Part shown: positions 51,965 to 64,000 of the stretch, piece after piece
Layout: every line of letters begins with the position of its first letter
Numbering within the stretch: the stretch's first letter is position 1
Assembly (NCBI GenBank): GCA_020091685.1
Contig: CM034613.1
Span: forward strand, 21,984,801 to 22,048,800
Length of the DNA: 64,000 bases
Direction: 5' to 3'
Origin: Lutjanus erythropterus
Taxonomy: Eukaryota > Chordata > Actinopteri > Lutjaniformes > Lutjanidae
Notes under the pieces: generated by a model
Seen by the model: the letters and a program-made list of their open reading frames with translations, nothing else
The model's database searches: none
Told to the model about the DNA's origin: nothing
Program-made: the position numbers and the translations under genes

Positions 51965-53224
51965 AGGAAAAAGTATCAGGGGAAGATTTGTCCCAGTCCC
52001 TAAGTAAATCTGGTAAAGAATAAGGAAAAAGTTTTTAGCTGTGTTGTTGGTTAAATATTCCCAAGGCAGATTGCAAGTCTCCGAGACAAGAGTTTGGTCA
52101 GATAAGCCTAAAAACTTCCAGACGAATCGCTCCTGCCAGGCGCGAAAATTATGAGAGTCCCAGCACTAAATATTATAAAAACAACAAATCCTACAGCACA
52201 GTGCCTTCTTATTTCTTTGTAGTTTCAGTCAAATAAAAGTTCTCTGCTGAGAAGTGTGACATTTACAGCTGCACTGCTTTATGCCTGCTGTTGTTAATAT
52301 TATACGGCAGATGTGGAAAAACTCCATGTTAGCCATGAGTTAAAATGCAACTAAAATATTGTCATTGCAGAATTATGTCTCAGGCGTAAAGCACAGAGCT
52401 ACTAGCTTTATGATATTCATGAATAATGTTTATTATCCTGTAACAACCCATTTCCTTAAATTATTTCTCAGAATGCTCTCTCTCTCAAACGCACTTACAG
52501 AGCTAATACACACTCTTTATTCGCTTTTGTGCTTTTGATGCCCTTGGTTGTTGTGTTACATGTGAATGGACATCTGGCTACGGCGTTTCAGGACAGTGGA
52601 GAAAGCAAGTGTGTGTATGTGTTTGCAGAAGGGTGGGTTGGTAGGCGGAGGCGTGGGTGCAGTGTGCTCACAGTGGCCTTGCTAGTTACCAAGAAACAGC
52701 TGGCCATGAAAAGGCATTTTAGGGAAAAATATCAGTGTGTGTCTTTACGTGTGTGTGTGTGTGTGAGCACATAGGCGCCTGAGCATTGGAGCAAGTGGAG
52801 CAAATGCGTCCCCCTTATTCAGTTAGGGGGAGCGAAATTGTGATTTTGATACTCTACTTTCTGCCTCTGTAAAAATAAATGTTTAAATTTACTGTTTTCA
52901 GCAACTGACAAAAGCAAGTAATTAAAGCTAGAAGACTCTGTAGGTGTGAACTAGAACGAGAGGACAGCAGCCCCCAAGCAATTGTTGATCACTTGCAGCC
53001 CCTAGTGGCCTGTTGAGTGGAGTGAGAAGTCAGCTGTCAATGGTCGTATAAAGCAGAGCAGTCGAAAAATAGAATTACTGCTTCACAGTTGTTTGTCTCC
53101 ACCAACCAGTCAAGTTACAGTCTGTGCAGACTCATATAACGTATGTAGTGAAGACTTGGAAGAAATTTAACATGGAACGTACCATTATATCGACCTGTAA
53201 CCTAGAGGGAATTTAATTAAAGCT
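51965..53224. other. Non-coding DNA
   Basis: No gene is recognised. A short (GT)n run lies at 52749-52763. Confidence 0.5.
52994..53010 (-). promoter_or_regulatory. CTCF-like motif (reverse)
   Basis: On the minus strand GGCCACTAGGGGCTGCA fits the CTCF core well. It faces the forward motifs at 11868 and 20145. Matched by eye; occupancy is unknown. Confidence 0.5.
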
Positions 53225-53490
53225 GTGAAGTGTTTATTAACCTTGAGTCCATGTGGACGCTTGTACTGGGTTTGAAGAAATTCCTTCCAAGCATTCCTGA
53301 GATATCGCCTTCGGACATGAGGTCACAGAGATCTTCACCCAAAAAATTTTAATCATCCTTGAGTTGACGTGGAGCCTTGAGGAAATTCTCTCAAGGTGTT
53401 CTTGAGCTGTTGTGTTCACAAGAATAGGGTAACCAGAAAATATATAAATAATAATGCCTGTGGCCACAGCTGCCGCCAAAGGAGAGCCAT
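53225..53490 (+). mobile_element. Repeat fragment related to 10.64-10.90 kb
   Basis: Shared words are agtccatgtggacg, gaagaaattccttccaagc and cctgagatatcgc, with a second, diverged unit (aggaaattctctcaaggtgttcttgag). It ends ataatgcctgtggccacagctgccgccaaaggag and a poly-A run (53491-53503). This is a dispersed fish repeat, non-coding. Confidence 0.7.
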
Positions 53491-53503
53491 TAAAAAAAAA
53501 AAA

Positions 53504-54608
53504 AAGTTTTTAAAAGTTTTATCCAAAATTGTGAATCACAGTGGTCCTTCAGCAAGCAGTTATGAATGGTCATAATAAATTAGGCTGCTCAATTCAGTAG
53601 TATTTAAAATTAGCTGTGGACAAGCTCCACGTTCGTTGAACACATGCACACACTTTGGACCACCTTTTGAGTCGGTTCAGTAAAACCGTCACCCTGGCAC
53701 ACACATACATTTTGAGGACATAATTTGAGGTAATGTTGCAGCATCCAACACTTTTATAATTTTCAGTGTACATAACATACACAATCTAACCATTTTCAAG
53801 CAAATAAACAATGTCCTGAAATGCCCATCAGGTTCTAGAGTTTGGTTTGGTCGCCAAAAGTTCGGTCGACATAGATCTAGGGTAGCCTATGGTTTTCTTT
53901 TCTAAGATAAACCAGTTCAACACAGGCAACCACTTTTGCTTCATTTGCTTTCATTTCTTTCTTCTTGTCCAAAAGTGTGCCCTAATCAGAGAACTGTGCA
54001 AGCTGTGTTTTTTGCTGTTTACAGAGATATTAACTCCCATGCACACAATATAACTCCTTGTTACTCACATACCCTGGCATGCAAATCCATCAACCGAGAA
54101 TTGCACAAGCAGCTGTGAGCAAGAAATAAAACATGGGAGTGCAACGACATGTCATCTGTGTGTACATCAAACTATACAGCAAGTGCAGCAAGCAGCCTCC
54201 ATGCAAAGGACTGTCTGCTTTGTGAGTGCAGGGCTACAGCTGCTCTCTTTGTCTCTGCGTCTTCTCTTGAGGTCGAGTTCTGCTTGCTTTGATCAATAAA
54301 GTAGCAACCAAAGCAGGCTCCGGCCCTATTTTTGATTGGTCAAAATGCACCGTAAGGGTGTCTCAGTTCCTAAAAATGCGTCCGGAGGAGAGCAGATCGA
54401 GGAGGCTTGCGAGATGAGCTACGAGTGAGGATGCACAGGTGTATCCTTTGTGCAAGTCTTTTTGGCACACGTGACAAAAACAAGAGGCGTGACACAGCTG
54501 CAATACACAAATCATGGTTGGAGCAGACTTTTGTAGATAACAAAACAATGGACAGATGATGCAGCTGTTGATGTCTCTTATAATGATGGCTCAGAAGCAA
54601 GGATTTTG
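53504..54608. other. Non-coding DNA
   Basis: No gene is recognised; the short open frames are incidental. Confidence 0.5.
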
Positions 54609-55191
54609 TTAAAGCGATAGTTCACCCACAAATGAAAATTGACTCAATATCTACTCACTGCTGTGCTGATGTGAGGATGGGTGAAGATCTCCAGTTCACA
54701 AAACGCTCCCGGAGCTTCGGCGGAAAACAGCATTGCAGCCAAATCCAATCCAATCTTTGCTGCAGCTGCGGACTACAGAGCGAGAGCAACGGAAACCTGG
54801 TGGTGTAGTGTGAAAAAATCCTTTCTGAATTCAGAAAGACCCAACTTGCGCTTCAGGCGTGTGCACACAGCTCTGGTCTGAGAGGCTAAAGCTAACATTT
54901 AGGCTAAAAACATAGTGTAAATGCCGTCTTTTTGGGTCAGTTTTCAACATCGCGGCTTATGGACACTTGGATTACACCACACGAGCAGTATGGAGACATA
55001 TTGTGTTATTTTTTTACATTTTAAAACTGGTCACCATTCACTTCAGTTGCCCCGAATTTGGCTGCGACGCTGTTTTCCGCTGAAGCTCCAGGAGCATTTT
55101 GTGAACTGGAGATCTTCACCCATCCTCACATCAGCACAGGGGTGAGTAGATATTGAGTGAATTTTCATTTTTGGGTGAACTATCGCTTTAA
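54609..55191. mobile_element. TTAA-flanked foldback transposon with ~133-bp inverted arms
   Basis: TTAA at 54609-54612 and 55188-55191 brackets AGCGATAGTTCACCC...GGGTGAACTATCGCT. The arms (about 54613-54745 and 55055-55187) agree at roughly 95% by eye, through tgtgctgatgtgaggatggg, tgaagatctccagttcacaaaa and ggaaaacagc. There is no transposase. A TTAA target with these ends fits Kolobok or piggyBac-type non-autonomous elements. The close match of the arms suggests it is the youngest transposon in the window. Confidence 0.93.
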
Positions 55192-58100
55192 ATGCCAGCT
55201 GCCTCAACTCCTCTCTCATTGTGTCTCTTCCCTGCCTCCTCTGCTTGCATCTCAGGTGAGAGGAGTCGGGGATGTGCAAAGTGTGAAATGAGGAGGCCTA
55301 TAGGATAAAGCCTCACCACAGAGGTAACCCTCTGCCTCGCCACCTGTCTCTCTATCCACTTTGTAGCCTCTCGCCCCTCTTTCTCACACACACACCCCTA
55401 AGATGGCCTCATCACCTCTCCTCTACCCGCCGCTCATCAATCATGCTCTTCATCCCTCACTTCCAACACATCATATTGTAGTCTCTTTGCCCTCTTTCTT
55501 CCTCTCACGTTTTCCTCACCCAGCCTCAGCTCTCTTCTCCACTCTCATGTCGCCGCCGGCTCTCACGCTCTCTCTATCTCCTGTTGTCTGGCAAAAGGAG
55601 TGGAGACCGCTGTATCCGCAACACACACACGAGCTGCAGATATTTCAAAAAAGACCCAAAAAAGAAAACAGGGAGTAGGTAGGGAAGATGAACAAAGATC
55701 AAAGATCAAGTTTATTTTAATTTTTAAAAAAATTGTTTTTCTCATCAGGTTAAGATAAGACGTACCTTTATCGATCCCCTGAAATTTGATTTGACACAGC
55801 AGCACAAAGGGAATTGTGGTAAGAAATAAAATAAAAAGAAATTACAAAAGAAATAAGATAAAATAGAAATACAACATGCAATAACTGGGACTGTGCAGTG
55901 TGCATATACACATGTGAGTCATACAGACTGGTTTTACACTCATAATGAAATGCAGACAGACTTGGGCGGTATTCATTTTTTCATACCTTCATACCCTCCA
56001 GACATTTTAGTGGGGTGCACAGGATTAGATGGTAGTTGTGTAAAACTTGTGTGAAACATCTTGACTGCACTGTACTCCACTGTATTTAATAGTCCCACAA
56101 CGTAGGTGGAGCTGATCAATACAGCAGCACTATTTCTACAGCTGGGAAACAATGATCGCGTACGCAGGAGCTCCAGTTTGGTCTTGTGAAGAAGCAGCCT
56201 TTATTCAACTTTAACTCACACAGTCTCTGTGCATATTCTGCCAGAATAACAACTTCACTGCCCATCTTTCCCTCCCTCCTCGTCTGCCCCTCGCTCTCCG
56301 TTATGCTCACCAAAGTTACACACCTGTGATGAAATGCAGCTCCGGCCAATCAGTAGTGTGCAGTGTTTGTTAGCTTATCCTTTGCAACAGGGTCAGAGGC
56401 ATTTTCTTCTTTTTAATTAATTAATTGGTCCTGTAACTTTATTCCCAAGACACCATGTGTCTTTTTCTTATGAACATTATGTTTGTCTGCTCAGGTGCGC
56501 TGCCATGCAGAGACTGACACCTGGTGGCCGAAGCTGCACACTACAACACAGCATCTCCCTGTCAGTTTAATAGAAAGAGGAGTGTCTCTATTTATGACGG
56601 TATTGAAAACCATACAGTCAGGATTTCTTAATGGTATACTGTAACACCTTTATACCACCCAAGCCTATCAGGCTTGTAATATACGTACACGGGCAATAAG
56701 TCAGTGGAATACAGATTGTTAATATACATGTGCAATATATCATTGAAATACAGAAAAATGTACATGTATAATATGGACCGTTAATACACATGTGCTGTAA
56801 GTCAGTGAAATACAAACTATCATTAATATACATGTGAAACTGCCAAAAATAGATTGGTTATCTGATACAAATATACAGAGTGTCAAAAATAAAATGAACA
56901 CTGCTCTACACCTACTGATGGTGTATGAGAGGTTTCTGTTTGCAGCAGTGATGACAGACTTTAGTCAATTTCAGAGAGAAAGAGAAAATACTTAGTGCTT
57001 GCAAGACAAAAAGCGCACTTCAATAATTGGCCAGACATCAGCAGGGTATGTTTTGTTTTGGGTAAGTGCCAGACTGCTTGAAGTACAATAACAATCAAAT
57101 ATGAACATGGCAACACAATATTGATTCTGTTTGCCACAGGCTTTCTTGATTCAATAGCAACATAATGAATGGATTTACCACAGAAACCAAACTGAATCCT
57201 GTGGAAAAGGTTTGCAAACACTGAGGAACATCGAGATGTGGCATTTGGTTTCAGGTCTGGAATGTTTTCTCAGTGAAATACTGAAAAATCGGGACCATGA
57301 AAAGATTGCCAACCTTGTCCTCTCGTCCTGTGGTATTGCGTTTTTTTTCCGAGACGACTTTCTGTTCTGTTCAATTTCAGAGCGGTTATTTCCCTGAAGT
57401 GTTCGACTGAGCTAACTGGCTCGAACACAACTGCGTAAATGCTTTTGAGTTCTGCCTGCTGCCTTTTTTGACGTATGTCTTCAGTGGGGACACGCGTCTG
57501 CTGTCCGTGAAAGTTTGATGCTTTAAGGTTTGTGGCCTCTTGCGCTGCTGTTGTCTTGTTTTGACAGTAGACACATTTAACGGATGACATAGATTTAACG
57601 GATCTATGTCTGGATTTCATGAGCCATTAAGAGGAGTCGTCGGTTCAAGTGTAGTCCATGAACCCAGAGAGACACGGTGAATAAGTGTTTTGATCGGTCT
57701 AATAAACAATTCCTGTCACTCATCCCACAGCTGGAGGTCAGACAGCGAGTTCTTTCAATGCTTTATATATCACATTGAATACATGTCTCTTGCAAGGCTT
57801 AAAAGTCTTGGTAAAATGGTTTGATTGTACATACAGGCTATCATATATTTTATTTATTTATTTATTTTTTTTACAAGAGGTTCATTTTCTGGCTTCTGCC
57901 TTTATGTTTTTACAGCCAGAGGCATTACGCTTTCAGATCATCCCATTCTTCTCACTGGAAATTATTCACTTTTTGTCATTGCGTCCAACTGCGACTAAAT
58001 GCTCTTAACTTTGGTTTTTAGCAAATGACTTAAGAAATTAATTTAAAAAATCAGGATAATCCACTTTAAAGTGTGCACTTATTTACACACATACCTGATT

Positions 58101-58670
58101 ATTCCTGACTTAACAAACATAGGGATTTGAGATCACAGGAATGGTGAGGGAGCATCACATGCAGCAGAAACTTTGCATCTGGCATGTATGATATAAAATG
58201 ATTGCATAAGAGACTGGAGTACACATTGCACTGATATTATTGCATTTTACATTAGCAGAACCTTACTAAGTTATGCCTTTTAAATCTATTTGAGAACAGG
58301 AAATACTTCAAAGTTTATTAAGCACTGTTGAGACCTGAGTGTGTTTTCACTGAAGAAAATGTACTTCAAGTGTCAGCGGTCCTTTCACTATGAGCAGTCA
58401 TTGTTAAAATGGGTAGGTCAAATACTGTGGGACACTGTGGGACTGTGAAATTTTTTTATTTCGCTTTTCCCGGAAACGTGTTTTCCAGAGCTGTTTCTGT
58501 GAAGACCTTCAACTCAGATCAAAACATTGTTCTGTCTTCAGAAAAAAACTGAAATGGACACAGTGAAAGAGAAATGTTAGCATACTACTGTACGTACTGT
58601 TTGAATGTTTAGGTGTGCTAGATTGTTGACCATTGAGTCAGCAATGTATCAGTCAAGGTCATTACACCCA
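55192..58670. other. Non-coding DNA with a LINE-tail-like segment at 55690-55880
   Basis: At 55690-55880 the run aagataagacgtacctttatcgatcccctgaaattt, then A-rich sequence, resembles the widespread aagataagacctttat...tccc 3' tails of fish retroposons. A CTCF-like word CACCTGGTGGCCG lies at 56519-56531. The rest, including pyrimidine-rich 55400-55590, holds no recognised gene. Confidence 0.45.
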
Positions 58671-58987
58671 TAGGGATGTGTGCAATCAGTCGACTACACG
58701 ATTAAACGTCGCCACCCCTGCAAGTCGGCACCTGAAATACTGCTCGGTGAAACTATTTATCAGTATTTTATTCATGCACAATGCCAGTTAACTGTTGCCT
58801 CTAAGATGTTATGCACTAGTCAGGACTGCGGCCCCATCAGACAGCAGCTCCGCTCGCAGCAGCATTTAAAATACGATTTGGCAATTGTAGACTTTGATAA
58901 ACTGCTTTAAATGACTCTTAATACACACAGTATTTTTGCGGACAGTGTTTAACATTATTAAATAAATTGTGCCCAGGAACATCCCTA
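58671..58987. mobile_element. hAT-like MITE, copy of the 62.25-kb element
   Basis: It begins TAGGGATGTG and ends ccaggaaCATCCCTA. Internal sequence matches 62246-62498: gactacacgattaaacgt / caattacacgattaaacgt, ttatcagtattttattcatgcacaatgccagttaactgttgcctc / ttatcaatatttaattcatgcataatgtcagttaactgttgcatc. No clean target duplication remains. The 76-codon frame inside is incidental. Confidence 0.85.
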
Positions 58988-61900
58988 ACTAGCAGTAACT
59001 GTTAATGTCTAAATAATTTGTAGCTGCATTTGTTGGTTTCTGACCACATGGATGGCAAAAAGACAATTTTTGTGGCTGATGTGTTCACAGTTCAACTGCT
59101 TATCATTCAGCATTTGTTTTTCTGCTAACTTCATGACTCTTAAGTCCAAAAAAATCAGTCTGTAGACAGTCTTCGGCCTGTTAGGTGCTTGCCTTTTTTC
59201 ACAAGCTACTGGTTTACACCATGTCTTCACTGATTATTTGACATTTTGTGCTGGAAATGGCTGCTAATGAGTTTGTCTTAAGGGTTGCGAGCTCAACCTT
59301 ATGGTTTATGTGCCAGCCAGAAATTGAAAAAAACATACTACATGTGGCTAAAAGCTTCAGATTACACTGATCAATTTTATTCATTGTTAATATCACAAAT
59401 ATTGCTTAATAGAGTTTTACTGTAGTCAGCCACTCATTTGAGTTTTTGCTAGAATGAGATCTTTTGTCTCAGAGTGAGACTTTTACGGGGACTGAACCTT
59501 TATCTGCTGGCTCATGAGGTTCTCACAGCAACGGCGTGTGATTTATAGACTCCATACGAGCCTGCATCCATGTAATGTTGGCAGTAATTGAACACGTGAG
59601 CCCACAACATGTGTGCTTGTGTGTGCAATTAATAAAGTGTGAGCAGAAGGGGGGTGGCATTTGTTGGCATTTAGGCCCCAGAGTTTTCTTAAGCTAGTGC
59701 AGCAAAGCAGGGATAGAAAATCAGATTTTTTTTAAAATGCTGACCCTGATCCTTTCTTCACTTTCAGCCGCCAAAAAAAAATGATGAAATTTTGCTCTTC
59801 ACATTTCAATCAAGACAATACCCAAAGCTATCTTATGAAAGACTGATCTACATGTATTATATCAAGGTCTTTAGCGAAAGACTTCTGCTTTTGAGTTTCA
59901 CACAAAATTACCTGACTAATAGTCACATATTTTAAGGATTTTACATTTCTGGGTGTTTAGCAAGTGCAACAGTAGAAAAAGGTTTAATTCTAAGATTACC
60001 AGTATTGCAGAAGTTAATGGCAAAGAGCACACGGGATCAGAATGTCCTGAAATTGTGACTATTAACATTTCAATGTGAGAAAGAAACGAAGGGAAAACAG
60101 CTAAATTAAGAACTATGTAGAGGATGAGAGTAATGTGCTGCCATATCAAGATGTTAGATTTTATCAGAAGAAATGATTACATAACAGAAAGATGGAGGCG
60201 TTTACAGTCTATAACAGAACATGGTGTGATAATACAGGGTTACAGGGTCGTAGGACTTGGACCATCATCTTGAAGTGCTGCGACCTTTATAGGTTTCTTT
60301 CACTTCTTTTTTCCCAACATTTCGTCAATAAATTCAGTCCTGTACAATCAATGATTACATCAAACACTTTGGTTGTATTCACTATCCACTGGTGTCATAG
60401 ACCACCGTTTGAAGTCTCGGTCTCATCTTGGAACGGACTCCATTTTTGCGCGGCCTTGTCCTGTGTCTTGCCTTGTGTGTCTGATTTATTTGTTGACATC
60501 TTTGCTGTGACTGGATGTATGTCAAAGTCCACTGCACTAATCGAGTCTCTGCGCATCCTTTTCCCACGTTAATGAGTGTATTTCTGTCATCTATGATAAT
60601 GATATACCTGCCAGCTTTCACCATCCGACCAGTGTTTGCTGAGATCTAAACTAGCTTTAGTCTTCGTCTTAACATTGTTATATCATGCACACAGCTGTTA
60701 GGTAACTTTATATATACACTTTAACAGGATTCTTGTTTTAAAACATGTTTTGTTTACATCTCTAAGGGTTCAAAGACCTTGTATTTCAACAATTACTCCT
60801 AATTTCGATGTTAAATCTGCCACCGTAAACTGAATAAATGCAGTGCGAGAGTGGAGAGTTTGGCAGGCTTAGCTACAGCAACTAAGGGGACCGGAGCTTA
60901 GCGAAGGGTCAGTTGTCTCAAAAACAATGCATAGACTCCCCTTGTAGACTCGACTACAAAAATAATACCCCTCAATCATTACCCACAAACCACCATTGCA
61001 TGGTAGTGCCTGCATCTGCAGAGACCCCGCCCACCGCCATACCTTTATCTATTAACTGTATTTGACATCCTTGGAGTAAGACTCAGCGATCAGCTATCTT
61101 TCTGGTGCTTTTACAAACTGCAGCAGAAAGATCCTACTTATACTACTTTTAAGCTTTGTAGCTAATGTGTATATATAGCTATGTTACATCAGTGTTAGGT
61201 AATGACAGCTCAGACGTGCTGCTGTACTGCTCCCTGACTTGGCCGAGAGAGCTGGAGATGCGTCTTGACTCAGTGTCTTGCCTGCTGTCGCCTGTGTAGT
61301 CTGCTTGTTCTGCTCTCTCTGTGGAGTGTCACTGTAAAACACTTGGACCCGGGGGCACGCGTTTCACACAATCATTTCTCATCATCATGTTCTTAAGGAA
61401 AGGACCCTGAGATTATAAAAAAAATTATTATGTGAGAGGAAGTGTGTTAAATCCGCTAACGCTGGCTGCAGACTCGGTGTCAAAGAATAAACTAAGACAT
61501 TTACCAGGAAAACTGTCTGAAAAAAGGGGTTTTCACACTGAGGCCTGGAGCGTTTTTGTCTGATGTTGTAACTTCTGAAAGTTTTTGACTTTCAGGTTTA
61601 AAGGGTTGTGCAGTTGTGCTGTCTAAAGATTTGAAAAAGTGTAACCATTTCTGTGCTCCTGTCTTACTAAAAAAAACTGTGTACTTGTTCAGTGTGCAGC
61701 GGCAGAGGTTGTTTCTGGTGTCAGATTTAGCCTCCTTGCACTGGTTGTTAGTGTTGAAACTGATTTTTACAGATTATTCTGAAGGCACATCATGTTTTGG
61801 CCTTGACTTTCATTTCTAACCGTAACTCCCTTCAAGCCAGGTCTTTGGGCAGAGCCCCACTGTCTGATCCGCAGTCTGGAGCAAAGACCAAAGGAGACCC

Positions 61901-62237
61901 GTTTTAGTCAATATGGTGTGTGTGCGGAACAACCTGTGCATGGCTGGAGCACAACAATTCAGTCTGTTCTAGCCTCTTTCTATTAGATAGATTTCTTATT
62001 CAGTCTAACTGGAGCTTTACTTCATTGGTGGGCTGCAGGTTAATCAGCTAATACACAGACATGAACCCAAATCCTTTTAAATCAGTGGTAATCAGTCAAA
62101 AAGATCGTAATCGCATTATACTGAGATGTAGGGCTTGTTATCGTTCAAAATGTTTTAATGCCTATACTTTAACTTACTTGAACCTTTGTAGGTTAACCTT
62201 TAGCACAGCATTGGTCTGGCCTAAAAATACTGAAAAT
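58988..62237. other. Non-coding DNA; candidate block 59440-59660
   Basis: No gene is recognised. The block at 59440-59660 is of ordinary complexity. The 126-codon frame at 60192-60572 has no recognisable content or splice support. Confidence 0.45.
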
Positions 62238-62506
62238 CTTGTAGCTGTGGATGTGCGCGATAGTCAATTACACGATTAAACGTACCAGAAATACTAGTCG
62301 TTTAAACCATTTATCAATATTTAATTCATGCATAATGTCAGTTAACTGTTGCATCCAAGGTGTTATGCATTCACCCGCCACTAGACTTTGATTAGACTTT
62401 GACAGTGTGCTTTGTGAGTGTTTTCTTACTGTTAAACTAGTCGGATAGTTTAAATGAAATTTAATCGACAGGGGAATTAGTCGCCAGGAACATCCCTACT
62501 TGTAGC
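62238..62506. mobile_element. hAT-like MITE with perfect 8-bp target duplication
   Basis: CTTGTAGC occurs at 62238-62245 and 62499-62506. The element between them is 253 bp, beginning tgtggatgtgcgcgatag and ending ccaggaacatcccta. It is homologous to 58671-58987. The 8-bp duplication marks it as hAT-superfamily. No coding capacity. Confidence 0.92.
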
Positions 62507-64000
62507 ACAGTTACCATTTCTAAAAACCACTACAAGTAGTTCATTTCAGCACTTTAACTGGCTTATAAGTGGCAAAGACATTAAAGTTACACACAAAGTA
62601 CACTAATCTGACAAATTCTGTTTTTATTCTTTCAGAATGGTAAATTGCAGGGACACACCACATCTTGCTATACAAAACATCCATATATTAGCCTTCTAAT
62701 GATCAGTATGAAAATCTCAGTAAATATGATTGTGTATTATTTATGCCAATAATAAATTCATATTCAGTGTTTTGTTCTCTTATTAGTGATGTACACAAAC
62801 AAACGTGGAAAATGTTAGAACAACTGAAAACTAGAAACTAGAAGAAAAAATGTTATTTGAAGCACTTTAATAAAATATTTGAAAGAATATATTACTTTAT
62901 TTCTGCTGGTTAATTCTTCATTCGTATTCCATTTTAATTCTACTTAATTATTCACCTTATTTTAGTATTTACTCACAGGCGGCTTTAGTATGCTCACCTT
63001 GCTTTTCCCTTCAGTTCTCCTTTTGCCTCTGGGGTGTAGCTGCACACACACCGGGGCTCGACCCACGTCTTTCTGTTTTCTCTCCCTGCGTCTGCTCCGT
63101 TGACTTTCTTCATCAGCAGTATGTTTTACAAAGTCACACAAAAAATAGTTTTTTCCACAACAGCAGGTGAGACGTGTGTGGAGGAGGCTTGTTTTAGCTG
63201 CGAGACCCCTCTTGCATGGCAGAGCAAACACGTATAGGAGATGTGGACATAGATGTATAATAATATGTAGACACCACGTTGACTGCGTTGGCTTGTTGCT
63301 GTGATACGTCAATGTCTCCATGTTAGTCCGGTCATTAAAATGCATGTAAACGGGGGAGCTGCTGTTATTCTGGACAAAAAGCCCTGCAGCATTTATTCAC
63401 ATTTATTCAGGGGTCAGTGATCTACATGTAGGGGTTTGTCTGTCTAACTCGAAGGTGGGCCACCTTTGTATTATTTGCTGCCACCTTTTGTTCAAAATTG
63501 AAGCAAAAAATGCAAAAGCTTCGGATTGGAAAGTTATTTTCCTTCATCATTCTTCACTTGTCTTTTATAAGAAAAAAAGAGCCAGGAGAGTGAAATGTGC
63601 TCAGAAAGATTGCAACTGAATGTTTTTATGTTGAGCCATGTGCCAAAATAAACAGTGTCATTTGTCACAATCTGTCAGAAACTTGTTTTTATCTCTGTTT
63701 CATCTTGGTAGAACATTTAAATCCCTATGAACACTTTTGTCAACAGTGCAGAATTCACTTAGTTATCTGTGCTGATAAGTACAGTATCTGGCAGCAAAAA
63801 AGCCCCAAAACAATGATCCTCTGCGACGTGCAACAGCCAGTCGCCTTTAGTCAGACAGATACGGTGCTTGCAAGTGTTCAAGCCGCTGTGGGGTTGGAAA
63901 AGCGGAGGTATGGAGTTCATGTCTTCATGAACTGTCCTTGGGAAGAGCGGAGTCGGCAGGTCAAGTATTAAAGAGGAAAACACTCTGTGAGGTTTGAGAT
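62507..64000. other. Non-coding DNA with a weak minus-strand exon candidate
   Basis: On the minus strand an open frame from 63345 reaches a good donor GCAAG|gtgagc (last exonic base 62998, phase 0). The last codons read RSRRRERKQKDVGR, then PRGKRRTEGKSK, a basic segment. No acceptor or family match is evident, so it is not called a gene. The frame at 63597-63971 (124 codons) is also unrecognised. Confidence 0.25.

Noticed and set aside
58680-58910. 76-codon open frame as a small gene
   Set aside because: It lies wholly inside a hAT-like MITE whose second copy at 62.25 kb has no corresponding open frame.
60192-60572. Plus-strand 126-codon frame
   Set aside because: Chance-length frame in AT-rich DNA with no motif or splice context.

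Overview
The window is vertebrate nuclear DNA, most likely from a spiny-rayed (percomorph-type) teleost fish. The evidence is AT-rich non-coding DNA full of (CA)n/(GT)n microsatellites, short GT-AG introns, and many non-autonomous DNA transposons of types common in fish: hAT-like elements with 8-bp target duplications, TTAA-flanked foldback elements and a deleted Tc1/mariner-like element. Two kinds of non-LTR retrotransposon remnant are also present. All calls come from reading the sequence; no database search was run.

Only one protein-coding gene is convincing. It is a TMEM151-family transmembrane protein (best fit tmem151a) on the + strand at the left edge. Five coding exons (1645-1983, 3078-3212, 3579-3718, 3808-3847, 4391-5614) join in frame into 625 residues. 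The acceptor at 1643-1644 shows that at least one 5' exon, with the start codon, lies before the window. The last exon carries an 18-glycine run, an acidic stretch and a conserved PPxY tail. A purine-rich 3' UTR-like stretch follows.

From about 7 kb to 64 kb I find no convincing coding gene. This 57-kb stretch is intergenic or intronic DNA made of transposon remnants, simple repeats, a 1.1-kb pyrimidine-rich tract (21.2-22.3 kb) and blocks of ordinary-complexity sequence. Some of those blocks could be conserved regulatory DNA (14.9-15.1, 20.4-20.7, 30.3-30.9, 33.1-33.6, 48.6-48.9, 51.05-51.62 and 59.4-59.7 kb). CTCF-like motifs lie at 11.87, 20.15, 52.99 and 56.52 kb, and the first two face the third. 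A few splice-site-bounded segments (26.3, 39.7 and 63.0 kb) are weak exon candidates.

The best-supported non-genic structures are: a hAT-like element at 10293-10985 with a perfect 8-bp target duplication and a nested second repeat carrying nuclear-receptor DR1-like motifs; a 253-bp hAT-like element at 62246-62498 with a perfect 8-bp duplication; a 575-bp TTAA-flanked foldback at 54613-55187 with arms of about 130 bp; a three-fold 11-bp repeat of a CRE-like site at 25821-25853; and a perfect 16-bp-arm hairpin at 37182-37219. I see no undescribed multigene system.
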